In this document: piece after piece, positions 1-8,392 of the stretch | Layout of the letters: each line of letters starts with the position of its first letter | Position numbering within the stretch: the stretch's first letter is position 1 | Assembly: GCF_002532045.1 (NCBI RefSeq) | Contig: NZ_NWTG01000006.1 | Span: 248,001-312,000, forward strand | DNA length: 64,000 nt | Source: Bradyrhizobium sp. C9 | Lineage (GTDB): Bacteria > Pseudomonadota > Alphaproteobacteria > Rhizobiales > Xanthobacteraceae | Reading direction: 5' to 3' | Made by a program: the position numbers and the translations under genes | The notes under the pieces: generated by a model | What the model saw: only the letters and a program-made list of their open reading frames with translations | What the model was told of the DNA's origin: nothing | The model's database searches: none

Positions 1-792
1 CATGTGCTTGAATTCGCTCTTGGCGGCCGAGAACAGCTCCTCGACCTGCTCGATATGCGAATCCATCGAGCCGCCGATATCGAAGAACACCAGCACCTTG
101 ACCGCGTTGCGCCGCTCGGGCCGCATGTGCACGTCGAGATAGCCGTGGTTGGCGGTCTCCTTGATCGTGGTGTCGAGATCGAGTTCGTCGGGCGCGCCGG
201 TGCGCGCGAACTTGCGCAGCCGCCGCAGCGCGACCTTGATGTTGCGGATGCCGAGCTCGACATTGCCGTCGAGATCCTTGAACTCGCGCTTGTCCCACAC
301 CTTCACGGCGCGGTTGTTGCGGTTCTTCTCCTGGCCGATCCGCACGCCCTCGGGATTATAGCCGTGGGCGCCGAACGGCGAGGTGCCGGCGGTGCCGATC
401 CACTTGCTGCCGCCCTGGTGACGGCCCTTCTGTTCCTCGAGACGCTTCTTCAAGGTCTCCATGAGCTTGTCCCAGCCCATGGCCTCGATCTGCTTCTTCT
501 CTTCCTCGGTGAGATATTTCTCGGCGAGCTTCTTCAGCCACTCCTCGGGGATCTCGGCCTTGCCCATGGCGTCGAGCAGGCTCTCGAGCCCCTTGAACAC
601 GGTGCCGAACACCCGATCGAACTTGTCGAGATTGCGCTCGTCCTTCACCAGGGCGGCGCGCGACAAATAGTAGAAGTTCTCGACGGACTGTTCGGCGAGA
701 TCGGCGTCAAGCGCTTCCATCAAGGTCAGATATTCCCGTAGCGTCACGGGGACCTGGGCGTCGCGCAGCGATGTGAAGAACTGCAGGAACAT
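1..792 (-). CDS. CoxE-type VWA domain protein (3' end cut by window)
   Basis: This is the N-terminal 264 residues of a von Willebrand factor A domain protein; the gene continues beyond base 1. It begins MFLQFFTSLRDAQVPVT, a typical opening of CoxE-like VWA proteins, followed by a helical region. The MIDAS-like motif DIGGSM lies at residues 238-243, a D-x-G-x-S variant of the usual D-x-S-x-S metal site. Proteins of this family usually work with a MoxR-type AAA ATPase in maturation or remodelling of partner complexes in the cytoplasm. Here the likely MoxR partner (3358-4200) is 2.6 kb away on the other strand, with a GGDEF gene and a small membrane protein gene between them. The family call is firm; the biological partner is inferred. 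Confidence 0.85.
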   Translation of the reverse strand, partial: MFLQFFTSLRDAQVPVTLREYLTLMEALDADLAEQSVENFYYLSRAALVKDERNLDKFDRVFGTVFKGLESLLDAMGKAEIPEEWLKKLAEKYLTEEEKKQIEAMGWDKLMETLKKRLEEQKGRHQGGSKWIGTAGTSPFGAHGYNPEGVRIGQEKNRNNRAVKVWDKREFKDLDGNVELGIRNIKVALRRLRKFARTGAPDELDLDTTIKETANHGYLDVHMRPERRNAVKVLVFFDIGGSMDSHIEQVEELFSAAKSEFKHM

Positions 793-959
793 ATTTACTT
801 AAATCGCCCGCCCTGCCGGTGCCGTCAAGGGCCCCTGCCCCGGTTGCGGCTGCGGATCAGCCATTCACTTTCACTTAACCACCCCGGCCAGCTTCGGCTC
901 CCAGCGGCGAAACGTGACGTTAAGATGGGACGTTGATCACTGGAGGTAGCACGCCGCCC

Positions 960-2873
960 GTGGACCCGATCGACTTGCCCAACAGCCCTGCCAAGCTGCC
1001 GAAACTGTTCTCGCCGACGGCGATCGTCGCCGCCGTGGTGACGGCGATGAGCATATTCGTGCTCGGTCTGTTGATCTGGAAGGCGGTCGAGGCGCGCACC
1101 ATGGCGCTTGCCCAGGGCGAGCGCGACATCCGCAACCTCACCCATTCGCTGGCAGAACACGCCTCGCATTCGGTCCAGGCGATCGATGTGGCCATGAACG
1201 CCATGGTCGACCTGCTGAAATACCAGAAGCCGCGCGTCGACCGCTTCAACGCGGCCCTGCGCAAGACCGCGGATGCGCTGCCGCAGATCCGGGAAATCGG
1301 CGTCATCGATCCCGACGGCAACCGGATCTACTCGTCGGCCGCGGAGCTGCCGGCCCACAACAATGCCGACCGCAGCTACTTCATTGCCCATCGCGACTCT
1401 CCGGATGCGACGTTGCATATCAGCGAGCCGTTGCAGTCGCGGCTGACCGGGCAACAGACCATCGTGCTGTCGCGGCGCGTCACCAGGGAAGACGGCAGCT
1501 TCGGCGGCGTGCTGTTCGCGACCATCGAAAGCAGCTACTTCGACAATTTCTACCAGGCCTTCAAATTCGGTCCGTACGCCGGAATTACCCTGCTTCGCCT
1601 CGACGGCATCGTTCTGGCGCATTGGCCGGCGGGCAAGTGGAACAAGGAGGTCTCTGCGGCCTTCAAGGCGCAGATCGAGCAGGACCGTACCGGCTATACC
1701 AAGACCACGTCGCCATTCGACGGCCGCGTCAAATATCTCGGCTTCGAGCGCGCGTCGCAATATCCGATCGTGGTCACCGTCGCGCTGCCGGAAGCCCAGG
1801 TGCTCGCCGCGTGGCATGAGGATCTGCGCAACGACCTGTTCGTCGCCGTGATCCTGATGGGAAGCGTGATCCTGTTCGCCATCCTGCTCGGCAAGGAGTT
1901 CGCCAAGCGGACCAGGGTCGCGCGGATGCTCAGGGAACGCGAGGCGCGCTACCGGCTGCTCGCCGACAACATCGCCGATGTCGTGATCCTCCTGGACCGC
2001 AACGGCCGCTTCCTGTTCGTGTCGCAGTCGGTCGAGACCATCCTCGGCCGCAAGCCGGACGACCTGATCGGCAAATCCTGCTTCGAGTTCGTGCATCCCG
2101 ATCACCTCGCCGACGTCGCCAGGGCGACATCGGAATTGACCAACTGGACGACCACCAAGACCGTGGACTTCAAGACCTTCCGCGCCGACGGGACCGAGGT
2201 CTGGGTCGAGATCAACTTCAAGCTTGCCGGGCTCGCTGAGGACCATCATGCCGTCGAGGTCGTCGGCGTGCTGCGCGACGTGACCGAACGCCGCAAGATG
2301 GAGGACGAGCTCAACGCGCTGAACATCCGTCTGTCGGAGCTTGCGACGACCGATGGCCTGACCGCGCTCGCCAACCGCCGCAGCTTCGACAGCGCACTGC
2401 CGCGCGAATTCCGCGATCGCGAGCAGATCTCCCTCATCATGCTCGATATCGATCACTTCAAGGGTTTCAACGACACGCAGGGCCATCAGGCCGGCGACGA
2501 ATGCCTGAGGCGCGTTGCCCGCGTGATCGCGGATGCGACCATCAACACCACGGCCATGGCGGCGCGGTACGGCGGCGAGGAATTCGCGATCATCCTGCCC
2601 GGTGTAGGCGAACAGGATGCACTGAAGGTCGCCGAAGCCATGCGCCTCACGGTGCGATCGCTGGCAATCGCCAATCCGGCCGCGCGGCGCGGCGTGGTCT
2701 CGATCAGCCTCGGGATCGCCAGCCGGTCGGCTGCGACCGCGAGCGAGAGCGAATTGCTCGGCCAGGCCGACCTTGCGCTCTACGAGGCGAAACGCTCGGG
2801 ACGCGACCGCACGGTGCTGGCCTCGTCGCTCGCTGGTGACGATCATTCCGCAGGGCGGAAACAGTACGCCTGA
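960..2873 (+). CDS. membrane diguanylate cyclase (Cache-PAS-GGDEF)
   Basis: The protein should make cyclic di-GMP in response to a periplasmic signal. It has one membrane segment near residues 22-42, a periplasmic Cache-like sensor region of about 240 residues, a second membrane segment near 295-315, a PAS domain near 330-440 and a C-terminal GGDEF domain. The active-site loop reads RYGGEEF, with GGEEF at residues 538-542. The inhibitory I-site RxxD expected just before it is absent; the aligned residues are NTTA. There is no EAL domain. I chose GTG at 960 because GGAGG lies upstream at 942-946. A TTG at 933 would add nine residues and cannot be excluded. The gene is divergent from the VWA gene. 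Confidence 0.9.
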   Translation: MDPIDLPNSPAKLPKLFSPTAIVAAVVTAMSIFVLGLLIWKAVEARTMALAQGERDIRNLTHSLAEHASHSVQAIDVAMNAMVDLLKYQKPRVDRFNAALRKTADALPQIREIGVIDPDGNRIYSSAAELPAHNNADRSYFIAHRDSPDATLHISEPLQSRLTGQQTIVLSRRVTREDGSFGGVLFATIESSYFDNFYQAFKFGPYAGITLLRLDGIVLAHWPAGKWNKEVSAAFKAQIEQDRTGYTKTTSPFDGRVKYLGFERASQYPIVVTVALPEAQVLAAWHEDLRNDLFVAVILMGSVILFAILLGKEFAKRTRVARMLREREARYRLLADNIADVVILLDRNGRFLFVSQSVETILGRKPDDLIGKSCFEFVHPDHLADVARATSELTNWTTTKTVDFKTFRADGTEVWVEINFKLAGLAEDHHAVEVVGVLRDVTERRKMEDELNALNIRLSELATTDGLTALANRRSFDSALPREFRDREQISLIMLDIDHFKGFNDTQGHQAGDECLRRVARVIADATINTTAMAARYGGEEFAIILPGVGEQDALKVAEAMRLTVRSLAIANPAARRGVVSISLGIASRSAATASESELLGQADLALYEAKRSGRDRTVLASSLAGDDHSAGRKQYA

Positions 2874-2878
2874 CATAC

Positions 2879-2916
2879 TATGCGCCAATTGCCGTTCTAT
2901 GCGCCAAGTGCCGTTC
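2879..2916. repeat. 19-bp tandem duplication
   Basis: Two adjacent 19-bp units (2879-2897 and 2898-2916), each close to TATGCGCCAATTGCCGTTC, differ at one base. They lie just after the stop of the diguanylate cyclase gene. No coding role is apparent. Confidence 0.8.
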
Positions 2917-3006
2917 AGGGTACCGCTGCGCTGCGGAATCCGCCCTAGACCGCCCGGCTTTTTCAATTACAATTGCGCCTGACAAGACATTGGGCAGGAC
3001 GTTTGA

Positions 3007-3252
3007 ATGGGCATCATTGCGGCACTGGTGATCGGTGCGATTGCCGGCTGGCTCGCTGGGTTGATCGTGCGCGGCGCCGGTTTCGGGCTGATCGGCAACA
3101 TGGTTGTCGGCATCATCGGCGCGCTGGTCGCAAGCTGGCTGTTGCCGCGCCTTGGCGTCGGCCTCGGCAGCAGCGCGATCCGCGACATCGTCAACGCGAC
3201 CATCGGTGCCGTTGTCGTGCTGGTGATCCTGTCGCTGATCAGGCGCGCATGA
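3007..3252 (+). CDS. GlsB/YeaQ/YmgE family membrane protein
   Basis: This 81-residue inner-membrane protein has three hydrophobic segments and glycine-rich turns (GAIAGWLAGLIVRG, GNMVVGIIGALVASWLL, then a C-terminal helix). That matches the transglycosylase-associated GlsB/YeaQ/YmgE family, which is often stress induced and has no defined enzyme activity. It ends RRA on the cytoplasmic side. It sits between the diguanylate cyclase gene and the moxR-like gene, 105 bp before the latter. Whether it is cotranscribed with that gene is not clear. Confidence 0.85.
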   Translation: MGIIAALVIGAIAGWLAGLIVRGAGFGLIGNMVVGIIGALVASWLLPRLGVGLGSSAIRDIVNATIGAVVVLVILSLIRRA

Positions 3253-3357
3253 TCGAACAATTTGCATTTCCGATGGCCGCTGCGAGAGCGGTCGTTTCAT
3301 GTTGAGGCCGAAGTTGAGAACCACGCGGCCAACGAACGAAGCAAGGCAAAGAGATAG

Positions 3358-4200
3358 ATGAAATTCACGGGTACCAAGGACTACGTCGCCACCGATGACC
3401 TCAAGGTCGCCGTCAATGCCGCCATCGTGCTCGAGCGCCCGTTGCTGGTGAAGGGCGAGCCCGGCACCGGCAAGACCGTGCTGGCCGAGGAAGTCGCCAA
3501 GGCGATCGACGCGCCGCTTTTGACCTGGCACATCAAGTCGACCACCAAGGCGCAGCAGGGCCTCTACGAATACGACGCGGTGTCGCGCCTGCGCGACAGC
3601 CAGCTCGGCGACGCGCGCGTGTCCGACATCAAGAACTACATCAAGCGCGGCAAGCTGTGGGAGGCCTTCACCCACGAGAAGCGCCCGGTGCTCCTGATCG
3701 ACGAGATCGACAAGGCCGACATCGAATTCCCCAACGACCTCTTGCTCGAACTCGACCGCATGGAGTTCCACGTCTACGAGACCGGCGAGACCATCAAGGC
3801 GAAGCTGCGCCCGATCGTGATGATCACGTCGAACAACGAGAAGGAACTGCCAGACGCGTTCCTGCGCCGCTGCTTCTTCCACTACATCAAGTTCCCCGAC
3901 GCCGACACGATGAGCCAGATCGTCGACGTGCACTTCCCGGGCATCAAGAAGCGGCTGGTGGAAGAGGCGCTGCGGATCTTCTTCGAAGTCCGCGAGGTGC
4001 CGGGCCTGAAGAAGAAGCCCTCGACCTCGGAGCTGCTCGACTGGCTCAAGCTGCTGCTGAACGAGGACATCACGCCCGAGATGTTGCGCGAGCGCGATCC
4101 GCGCAAGCTGATCCCGCCGCTGCACGGCGCGCTGCTCAAGAACGAGCAGGACGTGCACCTGTTCGAGCGGCTGGCGTTCCTCAGCCGCCGCGAAGTCTAG
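3358..4200 (+). CDS. MoxR-family AAA+ ATPase
   Basis: A 280-residue AAA+ ATPase of the MoxR group. The Walker A motif GEPGTGKT is at residues 33-40, the Walker B motif LLIDEID is near residue 115, and sensor residues follow in ITSNNEKELPDAFLRRC. Proteins of this group act as cytoplasmic chaperone-like ATPases with VWA partners. The natural partner would be the CoxE-type VWA gene at 1-792, but the two are not adjacent here. A terminator-like hairpin follows at 4209-4236, so the gene probably ends its transcription unit. The substrate is unknown. Confidence 0.9.
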   Translation: MKFTGTKDYVATDDLKVAVNAAIVLERPLLVKGEPGTGKTVLAEEVAKAIDAPLLTWHIKSTTKAQQGLYEYDAVSRLRDSQLGDARVSDIKNYIKRGKLWEAFTHEKRPVLLIDEIDKADIEFPNDLLLELDRMEFHVYETGETIKAKLRPIVMITSNNEKELPDAFLRRCFFHYIKFPDADTMSQIVDVHFPGIKKRLVEEALRIFFEVREVPGLKKKPSTSELLDWLKLLLNEDITPEMLRERDPRKLIPPLHGALLKNEQDVHLFERLAFLSRREV

Positions 4201-4208
4201 TTCACGCC

Positions 4209-4236
4209 AACGCCGGGGCATTCGCTCCGGCGTTTT
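4209..4236 (+). terminator. rho-independent terminator after moxR-like gene
   Basis: Arms AACGCCGG (4209-4216) and CCGGCGTT (4227-4234) form a perfect 8-bp stem with a 10-base loop, followed by T residues. It starts 9 bp after the moxR-like stop codon. Confidence 0.75.
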
Positions 4237-4272
4237 GCTGAACCGCTCCAACCAAGAAGAAGACCAGGGAAG

Positions 4273-5775
4273 ATGAACGTCCAGACCCAAATCCGCGCCG
4301 CCGAGCCCGTCACGACAGAGCATTTCGACGTCCTGATCGCAGGCGCCGGCATCTCCGGCGTCGGCGCCGCCTACCACCTCACCACGCAATGCCCGGGCAC
4401 CAGCTTCGTGGTGCTGGAGACGCAGAAGACCTTCGGCGGCACCTGGTCGACCCACCGCTATCCCGGCATCCGCTCCGACAGCGACCTGCACACCTTCGGC
4501 TATCGCTTCAAGCCGTGGACCAGCGCGCCGATTGCGAGCGCAGCCGAGATCCTGAAATACATGGGCGAGGTGATCGACGAGAACGATCTCGCCCGCCACA
4601 TCCGCTATCGCCACACCATCACCGCGGCGGAGTGGTCGAACGAGACCAATCTCTGGACCATCGATGCTGTCCGCGTCGACACCGGCGAGCAGCTGCGCTT
4701 CACGACGAACTTCTTCTGGATGTGCCAGGGCTACTACCGCCACGACGCGGGCTATACGCCCGAATGGACCGACATGGCGAAGTTCAAGGGCACGGTCGTG
4801 CATCCGCAGACCTGGCCCGACGACCTCGACTACAAGGGCAAGCGCGTGGTCGTGATCGGCTCCGGCGCAACGGCTGCGACCCTGATCCCCGCGATGGCCA
4901 AGGACGCCGGCCATGTCACCATGCTGCAGCGTTCGCCAACCTATTTCCGCACCGGCCGCAACGCGATCGAGATCGCCGAGGAACTGCGCAGGCTGCAGGT
5001 CGACGAGGCCTGGATCCACGAGATCACCCGCCGCAAGATCCTGTTCGAGCAAGACGCCTTCACCCGCCGGACCTTCGCCGAGCCCGAGGGCGCCAAGAAG
5101 GACCTGCTGGCGGCGGTCGAGGCCGTCCTCGGCAAGGACTACGACATCGCCACCCACTTCACGCCGCGCTATCGGCCGTGGCGACAGCGCATCGCCTTCA
5201 TTCCGGATGCCGACCTGTTCCACGCCATCAAGGGCGGCAAGGCCTCCGTCGTCACCGACGAGATCGAGCGCTTCACCGAGAAGGGCATCCTGCTCAAGTC
5301 CGGCAAGGAACTCGAGGCCGACATCATCATCACCGCGACCGGTTTCCACCTCTCCGCCAATGGCGGCATCGACTTCGCGATCGACGGCAAGCCGCTCGAC
5401 TTCAAGGACACCGTGACCTATCGCGGCATGATGTTCACCGGCGTGCCGAACCTCGTCTGGGTGTTCGGCTACTTCCGCGCCAGCTGGACCTTGCGCGTCG
5501 ATCTCGTCGCCGACTTCGTCTGCCGCATGCTCAAGCACATGAAGGAGACGGGCGCGAAGAAAGTGACGCCGGCGCTGCGCCCCGAAGACCACAACATGCC
5601 GCTGCTGCCGTGGATCGATCCGGAGAACTTCAACCCCGGCTACATGATGCGCGGCATGCATCTGCTGCCGAAGCGCGGCGACAAGCCGGAATGGCAGCAC
5701 AACCAGGACTATTGGGCCGAGAAGGACGAATTCCCGGCGATCGACCTCAAGGACAAGGCGTTCGTCTACGGCTGA
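4273..5775 (+). CDS. flavin-containing monooxygenase, Baeyer-Villiger type
   Basis: A 500-residue FAD- and NADPH-dependent monooxygenase. The N-terminal FAD site reads AGAGISGVGAAYHL, and a second Rossmann motif VVVIGSGATAAT near residue 195 should bind NADPH. Between them, FKGTVVHPQTWP at residues 171-182 fits the Baeyer-Villiger fingerprint FxGxxxHxxxW. Such enzymes insert oxygen next to ketones or oxidise heteroatoms in the cytoplasm; the substrate cannot be read from sequence. The gene stands alone between the moxR terminator and a repeat element. A GMC dehydrogenase lies downstream on the other strand, but no shared pathway is evident. Confidence 0.88.
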   Translation: MNVQTQIRAAEPVTTEHFDVLIAGAGISGVGAAYHLTTQCPGTSFVVLETQKTFGGTWSTHRYPGIRSDSDLHTFGYRFKPWTSAPIASAAEILKYMGEVIDENDLARHIRYRHTITAAEWSNETNLWTIDAVRVDTGEQLRFTTNFFWMCQGYYRHDAGYTPEWTDMAKFKGTVVHPQTWPDDLDYKGKRVVVIGSGATAATLIPAMAKDAGHVTMLQRSPTYFRTGRNAIEIAEELRRLQVDEAWIHEITRRKILFEQDAFTRRTFAEPEGAKKDLLAAVEAVLGKDYDIATHFTPRYRPWRQRIAFIPDADLFHAIKGGKASVVTDEIERFTEKGILLKSGKELEADIIITATGFHLSANGGIDFAIDGKPLDFKDTVTYRGMMFTGVPNLVWVFGYFRASWTLRVDLVADFVCRMLKHMKETGAKKVTPALRPEDHNMPLLPWIDPENFNPGYMMRGMHLLPKRGDKPEWQHNQDYWAEKDEFPAIDLKDKAFVYG

Positions 5776-5828
5776 GTCCCTTCAGTTTCCCGTCATCCTG
5801 AGCTGCTAACGGTCACACACTCTCCGCT

Positions 5829-5950
5829 GTCGTCCCGGCGAAGGCCGGGACCCATACTCCGCGGCGGATATTGCCGACGGGATTCGTCATTCCACCGGCA
5901 CATAACAATAACCATCGGTGGTTATGGGTCCCGGCCTTCGCCGGGACGAC
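5829..5950. repeat. paired palindromic repeat, family A copy 1
   Basis: A 122-bp intergenic element with 26-bp perfectly inverted ends (5829-5854 and 5925-5950), each starting GTCGTCCCGGCGAAGGCC from the outside. Each end is also a short palindrome (CCCGGC / GCCGGG around GAAG). The same element recurs at 9487, 9640, 29153 and 39491. Confidence 0.9.
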
Positions 5951-5983
5951 GCTGAACGGCTAGCGTCTTACGCATCAACTCTC

Positions 5984-7627
5984 TCACGCGTACTCCGGCA
6001 GCTTCGCAGCCGCCTCGGGCGTCTTGCCGCGGATCATGTCGGAGGCCTTGTCGGCGATCATCAGGGTCGAGGCGTTGAGATTGGCTGAGATCATCCGCGG
6101 CATGATCGAGGCGTCGATCACGCGCAGGCCCTCCATGCCATGGACCCGAAGCTGGTCGTCGACCACGGCCCAGGGCGCGTCGGCCGGGCCCATCCGGCAA
6201 GTGCAGCCGGGATGGAAGGTGGTGGTGCCGCGCTGGGTCGCGGCGGCGAGCAGCTCCTCGTCACTCATGACCTTCGGACCCGGAAAATCCTCATAGGCGA
6301 AGTACGGCTTGAGCGGCTCGGAGGCGAGCAGCCGGCGCGCCAGCTTCATGCCGGCGACGACGACGCGGCGGTCGATTTCCTCGGCGAGATAGTTGGTCTG
6401 GATGATGGGCGGCGCAAACGGATCGGCTGAACGAATGCGGACATAGCCGCGGCTCTCCGGCCGCTGCTGCCATGAGGCCACGGTCATGCCGGGCTCGTCC
6501 TCGAGCTGGCCCTGCACGCCTTCCTTGTAGCTCGCCGGCGTGAAGGTAAGCTGCAGGTCGGAGCTCTCGGTGGTCTCGCCGGAATGCCAGAAGCAGTAGA
6601 CCATGGTCGGCGACAGCGAGAGCAGCCCGCGCCGCGTCGTCGCCCATTTGATCGCCTCGCCCCACAGGCTGAAGCCGCGGCGCAGCTCGTTGATGGTCCG
6701 GATGTTCTTGACGCGCGCCACCGAGCGCGGCGCGTAGTGATCCTGCAAGCCTTCACCGACACCCGGCAGCGCATGGCGCACCTCGATGCCGTGCGACCGC
6801 AACAGGTCGGGCGAACCGACGCCGGAGAGCTGCAACAGCTGCGGCGAGTTGTAGGCGCCGCCGGAGAGGATGACCTCCTTGGTGGCGCGGATCTCGAGCG
6901 GATCGCCGTGCTTGCCGCCGCGGTTGTAGCGCACGCCGACCGCGCGCTTGCCCTCGAAGATGATGCCGGTGACATGGGCATGGGTGCGCACATCGACATT
7001 CGGGCGCTTTCGCGCCGGATGCAGGAACGCGGTCGCGGCGCTGACGCGGCGGCCGTTCAGGATGGTGCGCTGGCAGTATGACACGCCCTCCTGGATCTGG
7101 CCGTTGTAGTCAGGATTGCGCGGAATGCCGAGGCTGACCGCGCCCGCCATGAAGGCCTCGCAGAGCGGGTCCTGCCAGTCCATCGTGGTGACGGTGAGAT
7201 TGCCGTCGCGGCCGCGATAGGTGTCGTCGCCCTCGCCGATGCGGCGCTCCATGCGCCGGAAGTACGGCAGCACGTCGGGATAGCCCCAGCCGCGATTGCC
7301 GAGCTGCGCCCAGGTGTCGAAATCCTGGCGTTGCCCGCGGTTGTAGATGTGGCCGTTGATCGAGGATGAGCCGCCGAGCGTCTTGCCGCGCGGCGCGTAG
7401 ATGCTGCGCCCGCCGGTGTAGGGACCCACCTCCTGCTGGTAGGCCCAGTTCACGCTCTTCATGTGGAAGGTCTTGATGAAGCCGGCCGGCAGATGGATGT
7501 AGGGATGCCAGTCGCTCGGCCCCGCCTCGAGCACGCACACCCGCGTGCCCGCGTCTTCACTCAACCGGTTGGTCAGCACGCTCCCGGCGGAGCCCGCGCC
7601 GATGATCACATAGTCGAACGTTTCCAT
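5984..7627 (-). CDS. GMC-family FAD oxidoreductase (alcohol/choline dehydrogenase-like)
   Basis: A 547-residue glucose-methanol-choline oxidoreductase. It opens METFDYVIIGAGSAGS with the FAD-binding glycine box. GMC signature 1 lies in GGSSSINGHIYNRGQ and signature 2 in SGGAYNSPQLLQLSGVG. The C-terminal catalytic region has HPGCTCRMG and NLNASTLMIADKASDMI, supplying the conserved His and Asn. It should oxidise an alcohol and pass electrons to an acceptor; annotation as choline dehydrogenase would be a guess. A TTG eight codons upstream is possible, but ATG at 7627 starts exactly at the family N-terminus. The GNAT gene ends 28 bp upstream on the same strand, so the two may be cotranscribed. 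Confidence 0.9.
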   Translation of the reverse strand: METFDYVIIGAGSAGSVLTNRLSEDAGTRVCVLEAGPSDWHPYIHLPAGFIKTFHMKSVNWAYQQEVGPYTGGRSIYAPRGKTLGGSSSINGHIYNRGQRQDFDTWAQLGNRGWGYPDVLPYFRRMERRIGEGDDTYRGRDGNLTVTTMDWQDPLCEAFMAGAVSLGIPRNPDYNGQIQEGVSYCQRTILNGRRVSAATAFLHPARKRPNVDVRTHAHVTGIIFEGKRAVGVRYNRGGKHGDPLEIRATKEVILSGGAYNSPQLLQLSGVGSPDLLRSHGIEVRHALPGVGEGLQDHYAPRSVARVKNIRTINELRRGFSLWGEAIKWATTRRGLLSLSPTMVYCFWHSGETTESSDLQLTFTPASYKEGVQGQLEDEPGMTVASWQQRPESRGYVRIRSADPFAPPIIQTNYLAEEIDRRVVVAGMKLARRLLASEPLKPYFAYEDFPGPKVMSDEELLAAATQRGTTTFHPGCTCRMGPADAPWAVVDDQLRVHGMEGLRVIDASIMPRMISANLNASTLMIADKASDMIRGKTPEAAAKLPEYA

Positions 7628-7655
7628 CGTCTCGCTTCTGGCGCCGACCAAAGTG

Positions 7656-8249
7656 TCAGCGCGGCTTTTCGTTGAGTTGATAGTTGAGATGCGCCTTCAC
7701 CGTCGGCCATTCGCTGGCGATGATGCTGTAAACCACGGTGTCGCGCAACGTACCGTTGGGCGCGATCTGATGGCTGCGCAGGATGCCGTCCTGCTTGGCA
7801 CCCAGACGCTCGATACCGCGCCGGCTCTGGTGATTGAAGAAATGCGTGCGGAACTCGACCGCGATGCAATCGAGCTTCTCGAAGGCATGTTGCAGCAGCA
7901 GCAGTTTGCACTGCGTGTTGACCGCGCTGCGCTGCACACGCTTGGCGTACCAGGTCGAGCCGATCTCGACGCGGCGGTTCGGCGTGTCGACGTTCATGTA
8001 GGTCGTCATGCCCGAAATCCTGCCGTCGGCGTCGAACACCGTGAACGGCAGCATCGATCCGGCCGCTTGCAGGCCGAGCCGGCGGTCGATTTCCTTCGCC
8101 ATGTTCTCCGGCTGCGGGATGGCGGTGTACCAGAGGTTCGACAGACCGCCGTCTTTCACCGCCTCGACGAGCCCGTCGCGATGATCGTGCGAAAGTGGTT
8201 CGAGCCGCGCATGCGCGCCGCGAAGGGTGACCGGTTCAAGCCAGGGCAT
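7656..8249 (-). CDS. GNAT family N-acetyltransferase (RimJ/RimL-like)
   Basis: A 197-residue GNAT protein that resembles the RimJ/RimL subgroup in length and architecture. Visible features are PLSHDHRDGLVEAV near the N terminus, GRISGMTTYMNVDTPNRRVEIGSTW in the central beta strands, and KLLLLQHAFEKLDCIAVEFRTHFFNHQSRRGIERLGA in the acetyl-CoA binding half. It probably acetylates an amine on a small molecule or a protein N terminus; the substrate is unknown. It is the first gene of a probable pair with the GMC oxidoreductase. Confidence 0.82.
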   Translation of the reverse strand: MPWLEPVTLRGAHARLEPLSHDHRDGLVEAVKDGGLSNLWYTAIPQPENMAKEIDRRLGLQAAGSMLPFTVFDADGRISGMTTYMNVDTPNRRVEIGSTWYAKRVQRSAVNTQCKLLLLQHAFEKLDCIAVEFRTHFFNHQSRRGIERLGAKQDGILRSHQIAPNGTLRDTVVYSIIASEWPTVKAHLNYQLNEKPR

Positions 8250-8262
8250 TTTTATTCCTTTC

Positions 8263-8384
8263 CGTCATTGCGAGGAGCGAAGCGACGAAGCAATCCATTG
8301 CCTACGTATCCGCAGCTGCATGGATTGCTTCGCGGAGCCTGTCATCCGGCGGCGCTTCAGCCGACCGGGTGGCTCGCAATGACG
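8263..8384. repeat. paired inverted repeat, family G copy 1
   Basis: A 122-bp element bounded by CGTCATTGCGAGGAGC and its near inverse ending CTCGCAATGACG. Inner inverted arms GCGACGAAGCAATCCA and TGGATTGCTTCGC form a second stem. A related copy is at 38385-38500. It fills the gap between the SMP-30 stop and the GNAT start. Confidence 0.85.
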
Positions 8385-8392
8385 TTCTTACG

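Noticed and set aside
825..2966. A 713-codon minus-strand open frame antisense to the diguanylate cyclase
   Set aside because: It is a shadow; the plus strand carries Cache, PAS and GGDEF motifs.
2878..5700. A 940-codon minus-strand open frame over moxR and the monooxygenase
   Set aside because: It crosses two clear genes and a terminator and has no recognisable domain.
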